The translations under genes and the position numbers were made by a program. A stretch of DNA of 64,000 nucleotides, from positions 1 to 64,000 of the forward strand of contig JASDSY010000008.1 in the NCBI GenBank assembly GCA_041441465.1, written 5' to 3'. Below the pieces are notes generated by a model. It made no database searches, was not told where the DNA came from, and saw nothing but the letters and a program-made list of their open reading frames with translations. The stretch is from JASDSY01 sp041441465. Its GTDB lineage: Bacteria > Muiribacteriota > UBA9980. Of the stretch, positions 8,467 to 19,146 are shown in pieces (position 1 is the stretch's first letter; the number at the start of each line of letters is the position of its first letter).

Positions 8467-9726
8467 TTAATAACCAAATTGTTTTTCAAGCCCGCGTGCC
8501 GATATAACTTGCTTCAACTGGTAATATTTACGGCTTGTCACCCAGTCGTCGCCGTTTAATATTTTTGACTCCATAAATAATTTCAAATCTGATATTATCG
8601 GTTTTAAATATATTATTTCTCTGGTATCATCTGATTTCAGAATCGACATTAAAGTGTTAAATTTTTTATATTCGCTCGTACCGAGATCGTCTTTTAATTT
8701 ACCGCTGATATTATCGAACCGTTTCTTATATTCTTCGTTCAAGGAAAGATAAGCGCTCTGAGTTTCCTTAAGTTTGCGCGATACTTTTATATACTTTGCA
8801 ATTTCAAGTTTTAAAAGCCATTCTGACCCGATTTTATTAATAACGAATTTAGTTATAAGAAGCGAAGAGGCTTTGGCTGCGAGTCCGCCGATTATCGTTC
8901 CAGCTCCCGGAAAAAGGGCCGTACCGATAACGCTGCCGAGCGCCGCTCCGGCAAGATTGGCACCCTGATGAGCGCCGACATTTATTATGTTAAAAACTAA
9001 AAATGAAAAAATATTGCCGTTTTTAATACCTTCGACAATAGCCTTATGAATCCCGCCTTTTTCTTCAAAATCCTTCAAATTTTCGGCCAATTCGCCAAAC
9101 GATTTGTTAAATAACGCTTTTGAAAACTCAGAGCAAGTTTTGGCCAGTGCATCTGATAAAAGCTTGGAATCGATATTTTCAAGAAGGGCAATCAGATTAT
9201 TGGCCGCAAAGTCAATAGCGGCAGATGCAGCCATGCCGGCGGCAAATTTTGCCAGGCTGCAAATCATATCATCGAGTCTTATGATAATGTCCGCATTAAA
9301 TTCATAAGTCACGAAATCATTTTGGGTTGACGCCTCGTTGAGAAAAAAATCTATGGCAATATTACCGTCGGTTTCAACTTTCAATACATGGTCTTTGTCG
9401 ATATCCTTAAACGGCCATTTGTGACCGAACTTTCCTTCGACCGCCCAAAAAATTCTGTTTTGAGCGTCAATCAGGCCGCATGAAACCTTTATGTCCCAAC
9501 CCGGTATTTTAGATAAGCGGCCGCAAACATCCTTGAGTAATTTATCGCCCTTTTCGAATATCTTGGAGCTTATTCCGGATGGAATTATGACTTTGCCGTC
9601 AGACTGCCCACGGCCCGGCTCCGCGCCGGCAAATGCATAGCCGCCGAATAAGTTCAGCGCCATACAAAAAATTATAAATATATTCAGTAAATTAAAAGTT
9701 GTCTTTTTATTTTTAAAAAAAATCAT
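8467..9726 (-). CDS. Exported hypothetical protein with glycine-zipper segment
   Basis: 419 residues with an N-terminal signal peptide (hydrophobic 14-33, YAFAG cleavage region). The first half is mixed alpha/beta and includes an acidic region and ASAAIDFAANN. Residues ~250-300 form a Gly/Ala-rich hydrophobic stretch (AGAALGSVIGTALFPGAG, IIGGLAAKA) with GxxxG spacing, as found in membrane-inserting glycine zippers. The C-terminal third is charged and helical. No family recognised. The GGGGGGA ribosome site is only 3 nt from ATG. Gene order suggests it may lead the minus-strand series 9726 to 3081, but gaps are large and separate promoters are likely. Confidence 0.6.
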   Translation of the reverse strand: MIFFKNKKTTFNLLNIFIIFCMALNLFGGYAFAGAEPGRGQSDGKVIIPSGISSKIFEKGDKLLKDVCGRLSKIPGWDIKVSCGLIDAQNRIFWAVEGKFGHKWPFKDIDKDHVLKVETDGNIAIDFFLNEASTQNDFVTYEFNADIIIRLDDMICSLAKFAAGMAASAAIDFAANNLIALLENIDSKLLSDALAKTCSEFSKALFNKSFGELAENLKDFEEKGGIHKAIVEGIKNGNIFSFLVFNIINVGAHQGANLAGAALGSVIGTALFPGAGTIIGGLAAKASSLLITKFVINKIGSEWLLKLEIAKYIKVSRKLKETQSAYLSLNEEYKKRFDNISGKLKDDLGTSEYKKFNTLMSILKSDDTREIIYLKPIISDLKLFMESKILNGDDWVTSRKYYQLKQVISARGLEKQFGY

Positions 9727-9974
9727 ATTCCCCCCAGGCGTACTAAAAAATTTTCATTTGTCTTACTTTAAATTCCGTGCAATTTTTTATATTAAATAAA
9801 AAAATTGAATTTTTAAATAATATTCCAGTCCTATAAATTAATCAAACCAGCTTTTAAAACTTAACATTCAGCCGAATGTCTCGCCAATCAGAATATTTTT
9901 AGCCTGTTCCTCTTATTATATAAAAAAACTACGGATTAATCAATAACCAAGCAATAAAAAAACTTTTTTAATTT
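9727..9974. other. Divergent intergenic region
   Basis: AT-rich spacer between the minus-strand exported protein and the plus-strand VIT/TPR operon. Apart from the operon promoter at its right edge I see no strong signal. Confidence 0.4.
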
Positions 9975-10003
9975 TTGACTTAAAAATTAATATATGATAG
10001 AAT
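9975..10003 (+). promoter_or_regulatory. Sigma-70-type promoter of the VIT/TPR operon
   Basis: TTGACT (9975-9980), 17-nt spacer, TAGAAT (9998-10003). Transcription would start near 10010, giving a leader of about 65 nt to the TTG start at 10076. Confidence 0.65.
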
Positions 10004-10075
10004 AAAAAACATGATTAAAAAATGCAACAATTTAAGTTAATTAACAAAGAAAATAAAGTACACGGAGGGAAAAAA

Positions 10076-12538
10076 TTGAAAATTAAAATTACCGATTCCT
10101 TTATTTCCGGCCAAAAGTGTTCCCCGCCGGTTTATCACCTGAAATTCTTAATTTTCCTTATCGCATCCATTACGCTTTTCTATCCAGGCACAGCAGATGC
10201 CACCGGTTTTATAAATATAAAATCCAGTAAAACGATAAATAGGCCTTCCGCAGTTCCAAGCGTTACAATCAGCAGTGAAAACGTCGTAATAACAATACAA
10301 AACCAGATGGTCAAAACAAAAGTCGTTCAAATTTTCAAAAACAACACCGAACGCATCCTCGAAGGCGAATACCTGTTTCCGCTTCCGTATGGCGCGAATA
10401 TCGTATCGTTTGCCACCTGGGATAACGGAGTTAAGATAAACGGCGTCATTATGGAAAAAGTAAAAGCGAAAAAATTATATGAAGATATAGTTGCTAAACT
10501 AAAAGATCCTGGACTTTTGGAAAATGCCGGCTCGAATGTTTTCAGGGCAAAGATTTTCCCTATACCGGCATTCGGCACCAAAAGGCTTGAACTTGAATAT
10601 GTCGAGTACCTGCCGCTTTTAAATAATTCTTACTCATACTCTTATCCGCTTCACAACAACGATTTCGAAATAAATCCGCGCGAATTATCAATCGATGTCG
10701 TTTTAAAATCCGATTTCGAAATATCCGACCCTTTAGTTTACTTTAAAAACCTGACTTTTTCAAAAGACGATAAATTTAAATATGCGCTTTCATACCATAC
10801 AACCGATTTTTCTGAAAAAATCGACTTTAAACTAGCGTATGAACTAAAAACGCCGGGCGCCAACGCCGCCATAACATATTCCGAAAAATACGAAAATACT
10901 CAGGAAATATATTTTTTGACAAACTTCCGTCCGCAGGCTTCCGGAATTGCCAATACTCAGTCCGCTGACACAAGTGAAATCAAAAACCGCAAAAACATAA
11001 AAGCAGTTTTCCTTATAGACACTTCATCTTCAATGACAGGCGAAAAAATTAATATTTTAAAAAATTTATTTGCCAAAACCGATTCATTAAGCTATATCAC
11101 CGCCGGCAATGTGATATTATTCAGCTCGGACGCTAAAAATATTTTTTCGAATTTTCTGGCCGCAGGCGAGGCATTCGCGGTAAAAACCGGCACGATATTA
11201 AATAAATTAAGGCCTTACGGCGGCTCGAATCCTCAAAATGCTATAAACACCGCATTCGAATTAATAAGCGCAGACAATAAAACATCGTATGAAAAAAATT
11301 GCAGTTATATGATAATACTGATAAGCGACGGCCGGTTCTCGACTTTATGCAATTTGAAAGGCATTGAGAAGACCATATCCGACAGCATAAAGAAGCTCGA
11401 CTTCATTAACGGCACCGTTACACTCTCGACGGTAGGCATCGGCAGCGACTGCGATACTACGAAACTTTGCCTGCTGTCTAACGCCGGCGGCGGTGAATTC
11501 AGGCCAGTCGCGGCGCTTAACGACGAACAGCTCGCCGACCTTTTCAATGTAATGGCAAAAGCGCAGTCAGGCAATTTTTTGAAGGAATTAAATTTTAAAA
11601 CCATACCGGAAAACGCAGCCGATCTTTATCCTAAAAATATAACCAATATTAACGCCGAATCGGAATGTTACTCGGTGGGAAAATTATCCGGCGCATTCAA
11701 TCAAAAATTCGATGTCGCCGTATCATACAAGTTAAATAACGCCTCTGAAAACTTAAAAATATCATGCGATCCGGCAAAAACTTCAGATGCATGGTATATA
11801 CCGCTCTTATGGGGCCGCGAGCGCGTTAATTACCTTACCAAAATGATCGAACAAAACGGCGATAACGAAAAATTAAAAAAGGAAATAATTAAACTTTCAA
11901 AACGCTTCAACTTTGTGACTAAATATACTTCATTCATAGCGGTGCCGGGTTCGATATTAAGGCCGCGCCGCATAAAACCGGGCGATCCTGAAATCCTGGT
12001 AAAAGCGCCAGCGGATTCAAAAAAAGTAATAATATCGCTTCCTTTCGGCGAACCGCTAGACGCGTCATTCGACAATGCAAGAAAAGCTTTCGTGGCGCGC
12101 TTTACAGCACCGGCCAATATAAAAGACGGACAATACGCAGCCAACATTATCATAATCGATAAATTCGGACGCGAAAGCCACTATGCCGAAAATTTCACTA
12201 TCGATTCGACCCCGCCGCAAGTTTATGCTAAATGCATTCCCGACAAAGCTGAAAACGGCGCGGAAATAATAATCAGCGTTAACGCCTCAGCCGATACGGC
12301 CTCTATTAAAGCCAAATTCGCCGACGGCGGCATGGCAAGCTCCAAATACGACCGCACCCAAAATCTTTCAATAATAAGATACTTAATACCGGTTTCGCAC
12401 GCGGCAGGAAATTTTAAAGCTGAAATCGAAGCCATAGACCACGCCGGCAACCGCACTTTAAAATACATAGATTATTCGATAGTAAAAAAACAGGCTGCTA
12501 CCGATAACACCCCAATTCAAAAGGCAGGTGCTTTCTAA
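10076..12538 (+). CDS. VIT and von Willebrand A domain secreted protein
   Basis: 820 residues. The start is TTG 10076, with GGAGGG at 10064-10069; the in-frame ATG at 10022 has no ribosome site. The N-terminus then forms a normal signal peptide (LIFLIASITLFYPGTADA). Residues ~50-170 are a VIT domain (EGEYLFPLP, VMEKVKAKKLYEDIV-type segment, RLELEYVEYLP). A vWA domain follows at ~300-490 with the MIDAS motif DTSSSMTG and a later GSNPQNAI. The C-terminal ~200 residues look like an Ig-like or Big-type beta module. VIT-vWA proteins mediate adhesion or metal-dependent protein assembly on the cell surface. Stop and next start overlap as TAATG, so it is translationally coupled to the giant TPR protein. 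Confidence 0.88.
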   Translation: MKIKITDSFISGQKCSPPVYHLKFLIFLIASITLFYPGTADATGFINIKSSKTINRPSAVPSVTISSENVVITIQNQMVKTKVVQIFKNNTERILEGEYLFPLPYGANIVSFATWDNGVKINGVIMEKVKAKKLYEDIVAKLKDPGLLENAGSNVFRAKIFPIPAFGTKRLELEYVEYLPLLNNSYSYSYPLHNNDFEINPRELSIDVVLKSDFEISDPLVYFKNLTFSKDDKFKYALSYHTTDFSEKIDFKLAYELKTPGANAAITYSEKYENTQEIYFLTNFRPQASGIANTQSADTSEIKNRKNIKAVFLIDTSSSMTGEKINILKNLFAKTDSLSYITAGNVILFSSDAKNIFSNFLAAGEAFAVKTGTILNKLRPYGGSNPQNAINTAFELISADNKTSYEKNCSYMIILISDGRFSTLCNLKGIEKTISDSIKKLDFINGTVTLSTVGIGSDCDTTKLCLLSNAGGGEFRPVAALNDEQLADLFNVMAKAQSGNFLKELNFKTIPENAADLYPKNITNINAESECYSVGKLSGAFNQKFDVAVSYKLNNASENLKISCDPAKTSDAWYIPLLWGRERVNYLTKMIEQNGDNEKLKKEIIKLSKRFNFVTKYTSFIAVPGSILRPRRIKPGDPEILVKAPADSKKVIISLPFGEPLDASFDNARKAFVARFTAPANIKDGQYAANIIIIDKFGRESHYAENFTIDSTPPQVYAKCIPDKAENGAEIIISVNASADTASIKAKFADGGMASSKYDRTQNLSIIRYLIPVSHAAGNFKAEIEAIDHAGNRTLKYIDYSIVKKQAATDNTPIQKAGAF

Positions 12539-15500
12539 TGAAATCAGGAATTAAAAAAATAAATCAGTTAAAACAATCTAAAGATTATTTTAATTTTAAA
12601 GTATACATATGCGCGATATTCATAATAGTGGGCTTATTAGCGTCGACGACCTTTGCATTTGCTCAGGCCAAAACCGCGGCTCAGGAAATCAGTTACAGCC
12701 TGATGACTTATAACTATGCGGAAGCGGTAAACGCTGCAGAACAGAATTATAAAAAATCCGGCTCGGTCGACGGCGCGCTGTTATATGCCGAAACCCTTAA
12801 TTCGACTGGAAATTTTAAAGAGACTGAAAAAATATACGAGGAAGCGCTCGGAAAATATCCGGACTCAATCTCAATATATAATGATTATGCTAAGTTTGCG
12901 CTGTCAAGAATTAACTTCGCCAGGGCTGCAGAATTATATAACAAAGGCTTTGAAAAGATAATTGCCGAAAATAAAATGTTTCTGGAGCAAAAGAAGGAAG
13001 CTGCCGTTTTCTTCGGCGCGCTTCAAAATTACTATAAAAAATTTAACATGCAAAGCGCTGAAATCGAATTTCACGAAAAAATGGCCCTTAATTTTGCCCG
13101 CTATGACTCGGAAATATTGAAAAAATCTATTAATTACCTTTTAGAAACAAAACAATACGCAAGAAGCGAAAAACTTATAGAGAAACTTAAAAACATTAAG
13201 GAAATAAAAAAATCCTGTATAGCCGACAGCGAAATAGATATCTGCCTGAAAATGCTCGGCGATCAGGTAAATACGGAAACATGCGTAAAAAAACTTGACG
13301 AACTTTATACGCTTGAAATTTCAAATACGGCGACAAATTTCGACAGAATGATAGTGCTTGTGACTGCGTATTATGACTTTCTGTCAAGTAACGGACTGTT
13401 CCAGGCTAAAACCAGGGAACTTACCGAAAAAGCCTCACAAAACAAAGCTACGCCTGAAGAATTATTTATTTTAACGGGCCTTTCGATACAAAAGCCAAAC
13501 GAACTTCCATACAAAAAATATTTGAAGCAATATGTCCAGGTCGAAAAAACTCTTAAAAGCCGTATGGCGGCCGCAAAGCTTTTGAGGCGCTTCGGAGAAT
13601 ATTTCGCTTCGATGTCTGAACTCATCGATTCATTTTCAGCGGCCGGCACCGACGAACAGAAAGCAGAACTTTATTACGAACTGGCTTCAAATTTTTCAAA
13701 TTTATATTATATCGACCAGCGTTATATGATATTTAAAAACGCCGCATTTAAAATATTCGAAGAAGGCTGCAAAGACTTTACTTCAAATTTAATATTCGGC
13801 TTAAACAGCAAGCGATTTATGCGCGGTAAATTCGACGCCATGAGAATAGCTTTAAGACAGTTGATTTCCCGTAAAAACGCAATTTATTACTATAACGAAC
13901 TCATTGAAAAATATCCGGCATTTCCCAACCGCGCCGCGGCTTTAACAGAACTCGGCGGCCTTTATGGCAGCCTCGGCCTGGCCGACGACGAACTAAAAAC
14001 ATACAAAAAATTCCTGGGCGAATACACCGACTCAGTATATCTGGCGGGCGCGTTAAGGAAAATAACAAATTACTACATAGAAGGCCGCGGGAAAAGCGCA
14101 TCCGCGGTTGAAAATCTCGAAAATGCGATGAAGTTCATAACTCAATATATCGAAGGCGATTTAAAAAAACTCGAAAAAGCTTCAGGCGCAATGGAAGCTA
14201 TATATAATGCTTCAAACAATAATTACGAAGCAGAATACATAAAAAAAACCTATGACTTCTTTTATGAATTAAACCGCAAGTTCCCTAATAATCCTTATGT
14301 AACGGATAAATATATCTCGATGATCGGCAGGGTTGAAATGCCGTTTAACAAAAAAATCGAAGCAATTGACGGCATATTAAAAATCGGGCCCTACAATTTA
14401 AGCGTATTGAAAGTCAAGGAAAACATAATACAAAACGAAGTAGCAAATAAAAAATACGCAAATATGCCAAGCGACGCTCCTTTGATATTGGAAAAATTTT
14501 ACGAAGACAATTACTTCGTCACAAACTCATTTTTCGATAAATATCTGGAGACAATATCAAAAAATTCAAAAATCGGAGAAAAAATCGATAAACTTGAAAA
14601 AGAAATAAACGAAAGTTCATTAAAACCATTGAAATTAAAATTGCTGGCGGAATGTTATTTCTTCGTTTCGAATTTCGAAAAAGCCGAAACGTTATTCGAT
14701 AAATATTGTAAAATCGTTTCAGCCGATGTCAGTGCGCTTAACAAACTTGCCGGACTGAAAAAATCATTCGCGAAAACCGATGAAGCGGTTAAAATTTATG
14801 ACAAAATTATAGAAATCACGCCGTGGGATAAAAATGCGTATATATCCGCAGGCGATTTACTGGCCCAGTCAAAAAATTTCGAAGCCGGCAACGATTATTT
14901 CAAAAAAATTATAGAAATAGACCCGGAAAATAACGACAATTACCTTGATCTTGCAACAATTTACTGGGATTATTACAAATACCAGGCCGGGCTCGAATTA
15001 TTAAAAACAAGACGAGAAAAAACTTCTGATAATTTCATATTCGGGCGCGAACTCGCGAGTTTCTACGAGCTCGAAGCGTCGGCCGAAGTCGCCATTCCTG
15101 AATATATTTCAGTAATATGCGGAAGCGACGACAATAAAAACGCTGACGCATCAAGGTATGTCGATTACTCCGGCGCGAACGAAAATGACGGCCGTAATGA
15201 CAACGACGAACAGCGTTACAGCCGCAATAACTGGCGTTATAACAGGCCTGAAAAAACCGAAGCAACCGAGTCGCGCGCGCGGCTTTTCGAGTTATACGGC
15301 CGCGATAAATTCAAGAACATGATCGATAATTCATTCCAGACCGCTATAAAGCAGTTTCCTGAAAACTTTAAAATTTACCATGAATACATAAAACTTCTCA
15401 CGGATCATAACCTTACTGAAAAAGCCCTGGAATATGTCAATACGGCCGCCCAAAAATTCAAAAAATCAGACGAAATATCAAACCTGGCGCAAGCCTGCGA

Positions 15501-18500
15501 AAATCTTAACGAACTTGCCCTCGCCAAAAATCTTTATTTAAAAGCGATAGAACTTAATCCTAAGGACCGCTCAAATTACGACACGGCGATAGAATTCATG
15601 AAAAAGCACAATATGACGGGCGATAATTTAAAGGTAATGAAATTACGCGCAGAAAATTTCAGCGAGGAAACATACTATCTCGACGAATATGCAAAAGCTT
15701 TGATGGTCTGCAATTCCGCTTCCGCAGCCGCCAATTTAAAGGAAGCAGCATTAATTTACGAAGGGCTTATCAAAAAAGCGCCTGCAAGAAAATTCTATTA
15801 CAGCCAGACGGCAGACATCAAGTCAAGACTCGAAGGGACCGACAGCGCGTTAAATTATATCGATACCTGCATTAAAAACATCTCCCAAAACAGGAAATAC
15901 GAGGATTTAAAGGTCAGCCTTCAGGAAAATAAAATCAGGTTTTTGATAAAAACCTCAAAAATCGACGAAGCCCTTAAACTATACGAAGAACTGATATACG
16001 CCAACCCGCGTGAAGCAACATTCGCGTCCAGCCTCGGCGAATTAGCCGCTTCTAAAGCCCGGAACACTAAAATAAAGGATTTTATTTTCGCGCTTGACGA
16101 AACACGATTGAAACCTATAAATAAAGCGCTTATCTGCGCCAGGTTCTCTCTAAAAACCGCCGATTACGAAAACGCAATCGCAAATTACAAAAAAGCTTAC
16201 GATATCGACCCTAAAAACGCGGATATCCTCTTCGAATTCTTGAAAGCCGCGCGTAAAAAACACGACTATCAATTATGCAAAACATTAATCGCAAAATACA
16301 TCGAGATTTTAAAAGCAGCCAAAGACAGCCGAATCGATGAGGCATATAAATTCTGCGTCCAGCTCGCAGTCGATAATAACGATATCGATTATGCAAAATC
16401 CTTAATTATGAACAATCTCAAGGAAATAGCCGATAATTTCGTACCGCCGGAACAGTCGTCTTATAGTTCGCAATATATAACATCAGCGGATAATTTCAGT
16501 AAAATACTTATAAATTCAGGCGTATACGATATCGCCCTTGAAGTGTTAAATCTGAAAATCGAGCATTATAACAAATTTCTGTTAAATTCAGACTCGGAAA
16601 GAAACAGAAACATAAATGAAATTAAATATGAAATTGCCGATGTTTATTATAAGCAGGGCGAGTATCAAAAATCAGCCGATATACTGGCAGAGCTTATAGA
16701 AGGCAGCCTGAATTCGGGCGAAGCCGTTTATATCTTACCCGAAAGAATGAAAAAAATAATTTACCTGTGGCGGCGGACCGGCGCATACGAAAAAAATATA
16801 AAAGATTACGAACAGACAGCGAAATCGAATGAAAGCAATTCATATTCGACGGCCAAATTTTTATTTGAAATTTATAAAACCGAAGATAATTCGGCGGCCT
16901 GCGTCGAACTTACGAAAGAGCTATTATCATGCGGCAAATACATTGATTTTATGGTCAACTTCTCGATAGACACCCTGAGAAAAGTCGAAAATTATGACGG
17001 CTTGTTATATTTACTCGAAAAACGCGTCATTAATTCTGAAAGCCGCAAAATAGGCTCCGCGATCGCCGGCATTACGAATGATCTGATAGAGTGCGGAGTG
17101 ATCGCCGAACGGAAAAAAATGCCGAAAGCCGCTGACGCATATTTCGAAATGGCTCTTAAAAACAGCAGTTCAAACGAAACTATAAGAAAAGTCGCCGATT
17201 CACTATTTTATGCCAGGTTATACGATAAATCCTTAAAATATTACGACTCCGTGCTTGGCAAATATTCAAATCCGGCTTACTATCTGTGCGCTCCGGATAT
17301 AGGCCTGAAATTCGCCGAAGCCGGGTTCGGTAAATATGCCTGTGAAATTGCCGAAAATATTTTAAAAAGATATCCTGGCGATATTAAGATTTCATTAAAC
17401 GCCGCAAAAATATTTCTTGCGGCAGGCGCAAAAAAAGAAGCCGCAGAACTTCTTTCAAATATTATAGAATCTAGCACGAAGGTAAGCGAATTAGCGCCGG
17501 CCGTTCTCGATTACTCAAAATGCGCCGATTCGGCAGTATACCTCAATATTTTGAATACGCTGGCTCAAAAAATAAAAAAAGAAAATAAAGGTAAAATACC
17601 AAAGGATTATGAGTTCATATATTCCGAAAAAGCCGGAACTATAATTGAAAATTACCAGCATTCAAGCGAAATTGAATTAAAAGAGACGGCCGCGGAATTT
17701 TTGAACGGCGGCTTTACCGCTAGCCAAAAAATAGCCTTTACCGAAAAAATAATAGACGGATTCAAGCAAGAAAGCCTTAAAACCACTGAAATATCATATA
17801 AAGCAGAGTATTTAAAATACGTCGAAATGCTTTCAGACAATCTGTCAGGCAAAGATAATAAAACTGAAAAAGTAATAAGCATAGATGATTTGCAAAAACT
17901 GACTGACCTGATTTTCAACTTAGCGCCGCCTGAAATTTCATTTGCCGGCAATATTTTACCGCTTATGAAAAAATTATCGGCGCTGGCGACCAAACCGGGC
18001 CCGGAAATCATAATAAAATTAGCCGGAAGCAAAGTTTCGTATGAAAAGAAAAAAGCCGGCGAGTTATTGGAGTTTTATAAACAGTTCTGCGATGTAACGG
18101 CTGAAAATTCGGCATACCTGGCCGGATGCCTGTATGAAAGCGCGAACTACGAAGAAAGTTTAAAATTCGCGGAAAACGCAATTTCATTAGACGACGAAAA
18201 CTTCGACGCGAGGTTGATAAAGTTAAACTGCCTGTGCGCTATGAACGATATCGAAACCGCAGGAAAATCTGCCGATGAATTTAACATTTACAAGGCTTTT
18301 TTCCACAACAATTACTATAAAACCGACGAACCGGAATACTATGACAATAACTATTTTTCGAATATAAAGCTCGAGGCTCTGAAATCGCTTATAAAAATAG
18401 GACGGCCGGACAGCGTACTTGAAATTTCAAGAAAAATGCTGGAACTGGCGCGCAGTAATTTTTATTATGACGGCGCATATTACGCTTCAAAAGATTACAA

Positions 18501-19146
18501 CGAACCATTGCTCGCAATATTCGGCGCGGCCGGCACACAGGGAAAAAGCATAAAGGAACTGGAATCCTCGCTCGACATGTATATGCTTTATTCAAGCGAT
18601 AATAAACAACTTACAGAATCGATAAAAAAATACGCCGTAACTTATGCCAACCTTTATAATACATTCAAGGTGCAAGAATTAACTGCGGAAGTAAAACTCG
18701 AAGGCAAGAATAAAGATTTGAAAAAAGCGGTTAAAAATGCGAAAGCGAATGTAAAAACCGGCGAAATCAAAGAAACTGTAAAAAGTTCAGATGAGCTTTA
18801 TTCAGCTGCCAGAGCGTATGCCGATATTTTAAAAAAATTCAGCGCCAATGATTATAATAACGCCGAAACAGCATTAGAAAAATACTTGAAAATTTATCCG
18901 TCGAATTTATTTTTAATAGAGCTGGTTTTCGGCTATGCTGATTATATCGAAAACCAGGAGCTTATAAAGCTTGCATGCGATTTAAAATGCGCTATGATAC
19001 CTGAATTGGCGCCGCAAATGGCTGAATATTACCATATATGGCAGTCTAAAAATGCCTTTAACGGCCGCATTGAAAAAGAAACAGACCTTAACGGCGGCAG
19101 CAATAACAATAACGACAGCAATGACAATAACGGAGGCGAACAATAA
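12538..19146 (+). CDS. Giant exported TPR-repeat protein (2202 residues)
   Basis: One N-terminal hydrophobic segment (about 22-43, ending TFAFAQA) acts as signal peptide or anchor. Nearly all the rest consists of degenerate tetratricopeptide repeats; clear units include GNFKETEKIYEEALGKYPDS, AVKIYDKIIEITPWDKNAY and ENAIANYKKAYDIDPKNADI. A low-complexity Asn/Asp/Arg-rich insert lies at ~875-910 and an Asn/Gly/Asp tail ends the protein. Such superhelices scaffold protein complexes. Its position between a VIT-vWA protein and a secreted protein, with 1-nt TAATG overlaps on both sides, suggests the three form one periplasmic or surface complex in fixed stoichiometry. Function unknown. Confidence 0.85.
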   Translation: MKSGIKKINQLKQSKDYFNFKVYICAIFIIVGLLASTTFAFAQAKTAAQEISYSLMTYNYAEAVNAAEQNYKKSGSVDGALLYAETLNSTGNFKETEKIYEEALGKYPDSISIYNDYAKFALSRINFARAAELYNKGFEKIIAENKMFLEQKKEAAVFFGALQNYYKKFNMQSAEIEFHEKMALNFARYDSEILKKSINYLLETKQYARSEKLIEKLKNIKEIKKSCIADSEIDICLKMLGDQVNTETCVKKLDELYTLEISNTATNFDRMIVLVTAYYDFLSSNGLFQAKTRELTEKASQNKATPEELFILTGLSIQKPNELPYKKYLKQYVQVEKTLKSRMAAAKLLRRFGEYFASMSELIDSFSAAGTDEQKAELYYELASNFSNLYYIDQRYMIFKNAAFKIFEEGCKDFTSNLIFGLNSKRFMRGKFDAMRIALRQLISRKNAIYYYNELIEKYPAFPNRAAALTELGGLYGSLGLADDELKTYKKFLGEYTDSVYLAGALRKITNYYIEGRGKSASAVENLENAMKFITQYIEGDLKKLEKASGAMEAIYNASNNNYEAEYIKKTYDFFYELNRKFPNNPYVTDKYISMIGRVEMPFNKKIEAIDGILKIGPYNLSVLKVKENIIQNEVANKKYANMPSDAPLILEKFYEDNYFVTNSFFDKYLETISKNSKIGEKIDKLEKEINESSLKPLKLKLLAECYFFVSNFEKAETLFDKYCKIVSADVSALNKLAGLKKSFAKTDEAVKIYDKIIEITPWDKNAYISAGDLLAQSKNFEAGNDYFKKIIEIDPENNDNYLDLATIYWDYYKYQAGLELLKTRREKTSDNFIFGRELASFYELEASAEVAIPEYISVICGSDDNKNADASRYVDYSGANENDGRNDNDEQRYSRNNWRYNRPEKTEATESRARLFELYGRDKFKNMIDNSFQTAIKQFPENFKIYHEYIKLLTDHNLTEKALEYVNTAAQKFKKSDEISNLAQACENLNELALAKNLYLKAIELNPKDRSNYDTAIEFMKKHNMTGDNLKVMKLRAENFSEETYYLDEYAKALMVCNSASAAANLKEAALIYEGLIKKAPARKFYYSQTADIKSRLEGTDSALNYIDTCIKNISQNRKYEDLKVSLQENKIRFLIKTSKIDEALKLYEELIYANPREATFASSLGELAASKARNTKIKDFIFALDETRLKPINKALICARFSLKTADYENAIANYKKAYDIDPKNADILFEFLKAARKKHDYQLCKTLIAKYIEILKAAKDSRIDEAYKFCVQLAVDNNDIDYAKSLIMNNLKEIADNFVPPEQSSYSSQYITSADNFSKILINSGVYDIALEVLNLKIEHYNKFLLNSDSERNRNINEIKYEIADVYYKQGEYQKSADILAELIEGSLNSGEAVYILPERMKKIIYLWRRTGAYEKNIKDYEQTAKSNESNSYSTAKFLFEIYKTEDNSAACVELTKELLSCGKYIDFMVNFSIDTLRKVENYDGLLYLLEKRVINSESRKIGSAIAGITNDLIECGVIAERKKMPKAADAYFEMALKNSSSNETIRKVADSLFYARLYDKSLKYYDSVLGKYSNPAYYLCAPDIGLKFAEAGFGKYACEIAENILKRYPGDIKISLNAAKIFLAAGAKKEAAELLSNIIESSTKVSELAPAVLDYSKCADSAVYLNILNTLAQKIKKENKGKIPKDYEFIYSEKAGTIIENYQHSSEIELKETAAEFLNGGFTASQKIAFTEKIIDGFKQESLKTTEISYKAEYLKYVEMLSDNLSGKDNKTEKVISIDDLQKLTDLIFNLAPPEISFAGNILPLMKKLSALATKPGPEIIIKLAGSKVSYEKKKAGELLEFYKQFCDVTAENSAYLAGCLYESANYEESLKFAENAISLDDENFDARLIKLNCLCAMNDIETAGKSADEFNIYKAFFHNNYYKTDEPEYYDNNYFSNIKLEALKSLIKIGRPDSVLEISRKMLELARSNFYYDGAYYASKDYNEPLLAIFGAAGTQGKSIKELESSLDMYMLYSSDNKQLTESIKKYAVTYANLYNTFKVQELTAEVKLEGKNKDLKKAVKNAKANVKTGEIKETVKSSDELYSAARAYADILKKFSANDYNNAETALEKYLKIYPSNLFLIELVFGYADYIENQELIKLACDLKCAMIPELAPQMAEYYHIWQSKNAFNGRIEKETDLNGGSNNNNDSNDNNGGEQ

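Noticed and set aside
10022..10075. ATG start for the VIT-vWA protein
   Set aside because: No ribosome site; the TTG at 10076 follows GGAGGG and exposes a normal signal peptide.
17652..18032. 126-codon minus-strand ORF inside the giant TPR gene
   Set aside because: No ribosome site, no recognisable protein, and it is fully antisense to a clearly coding frame.
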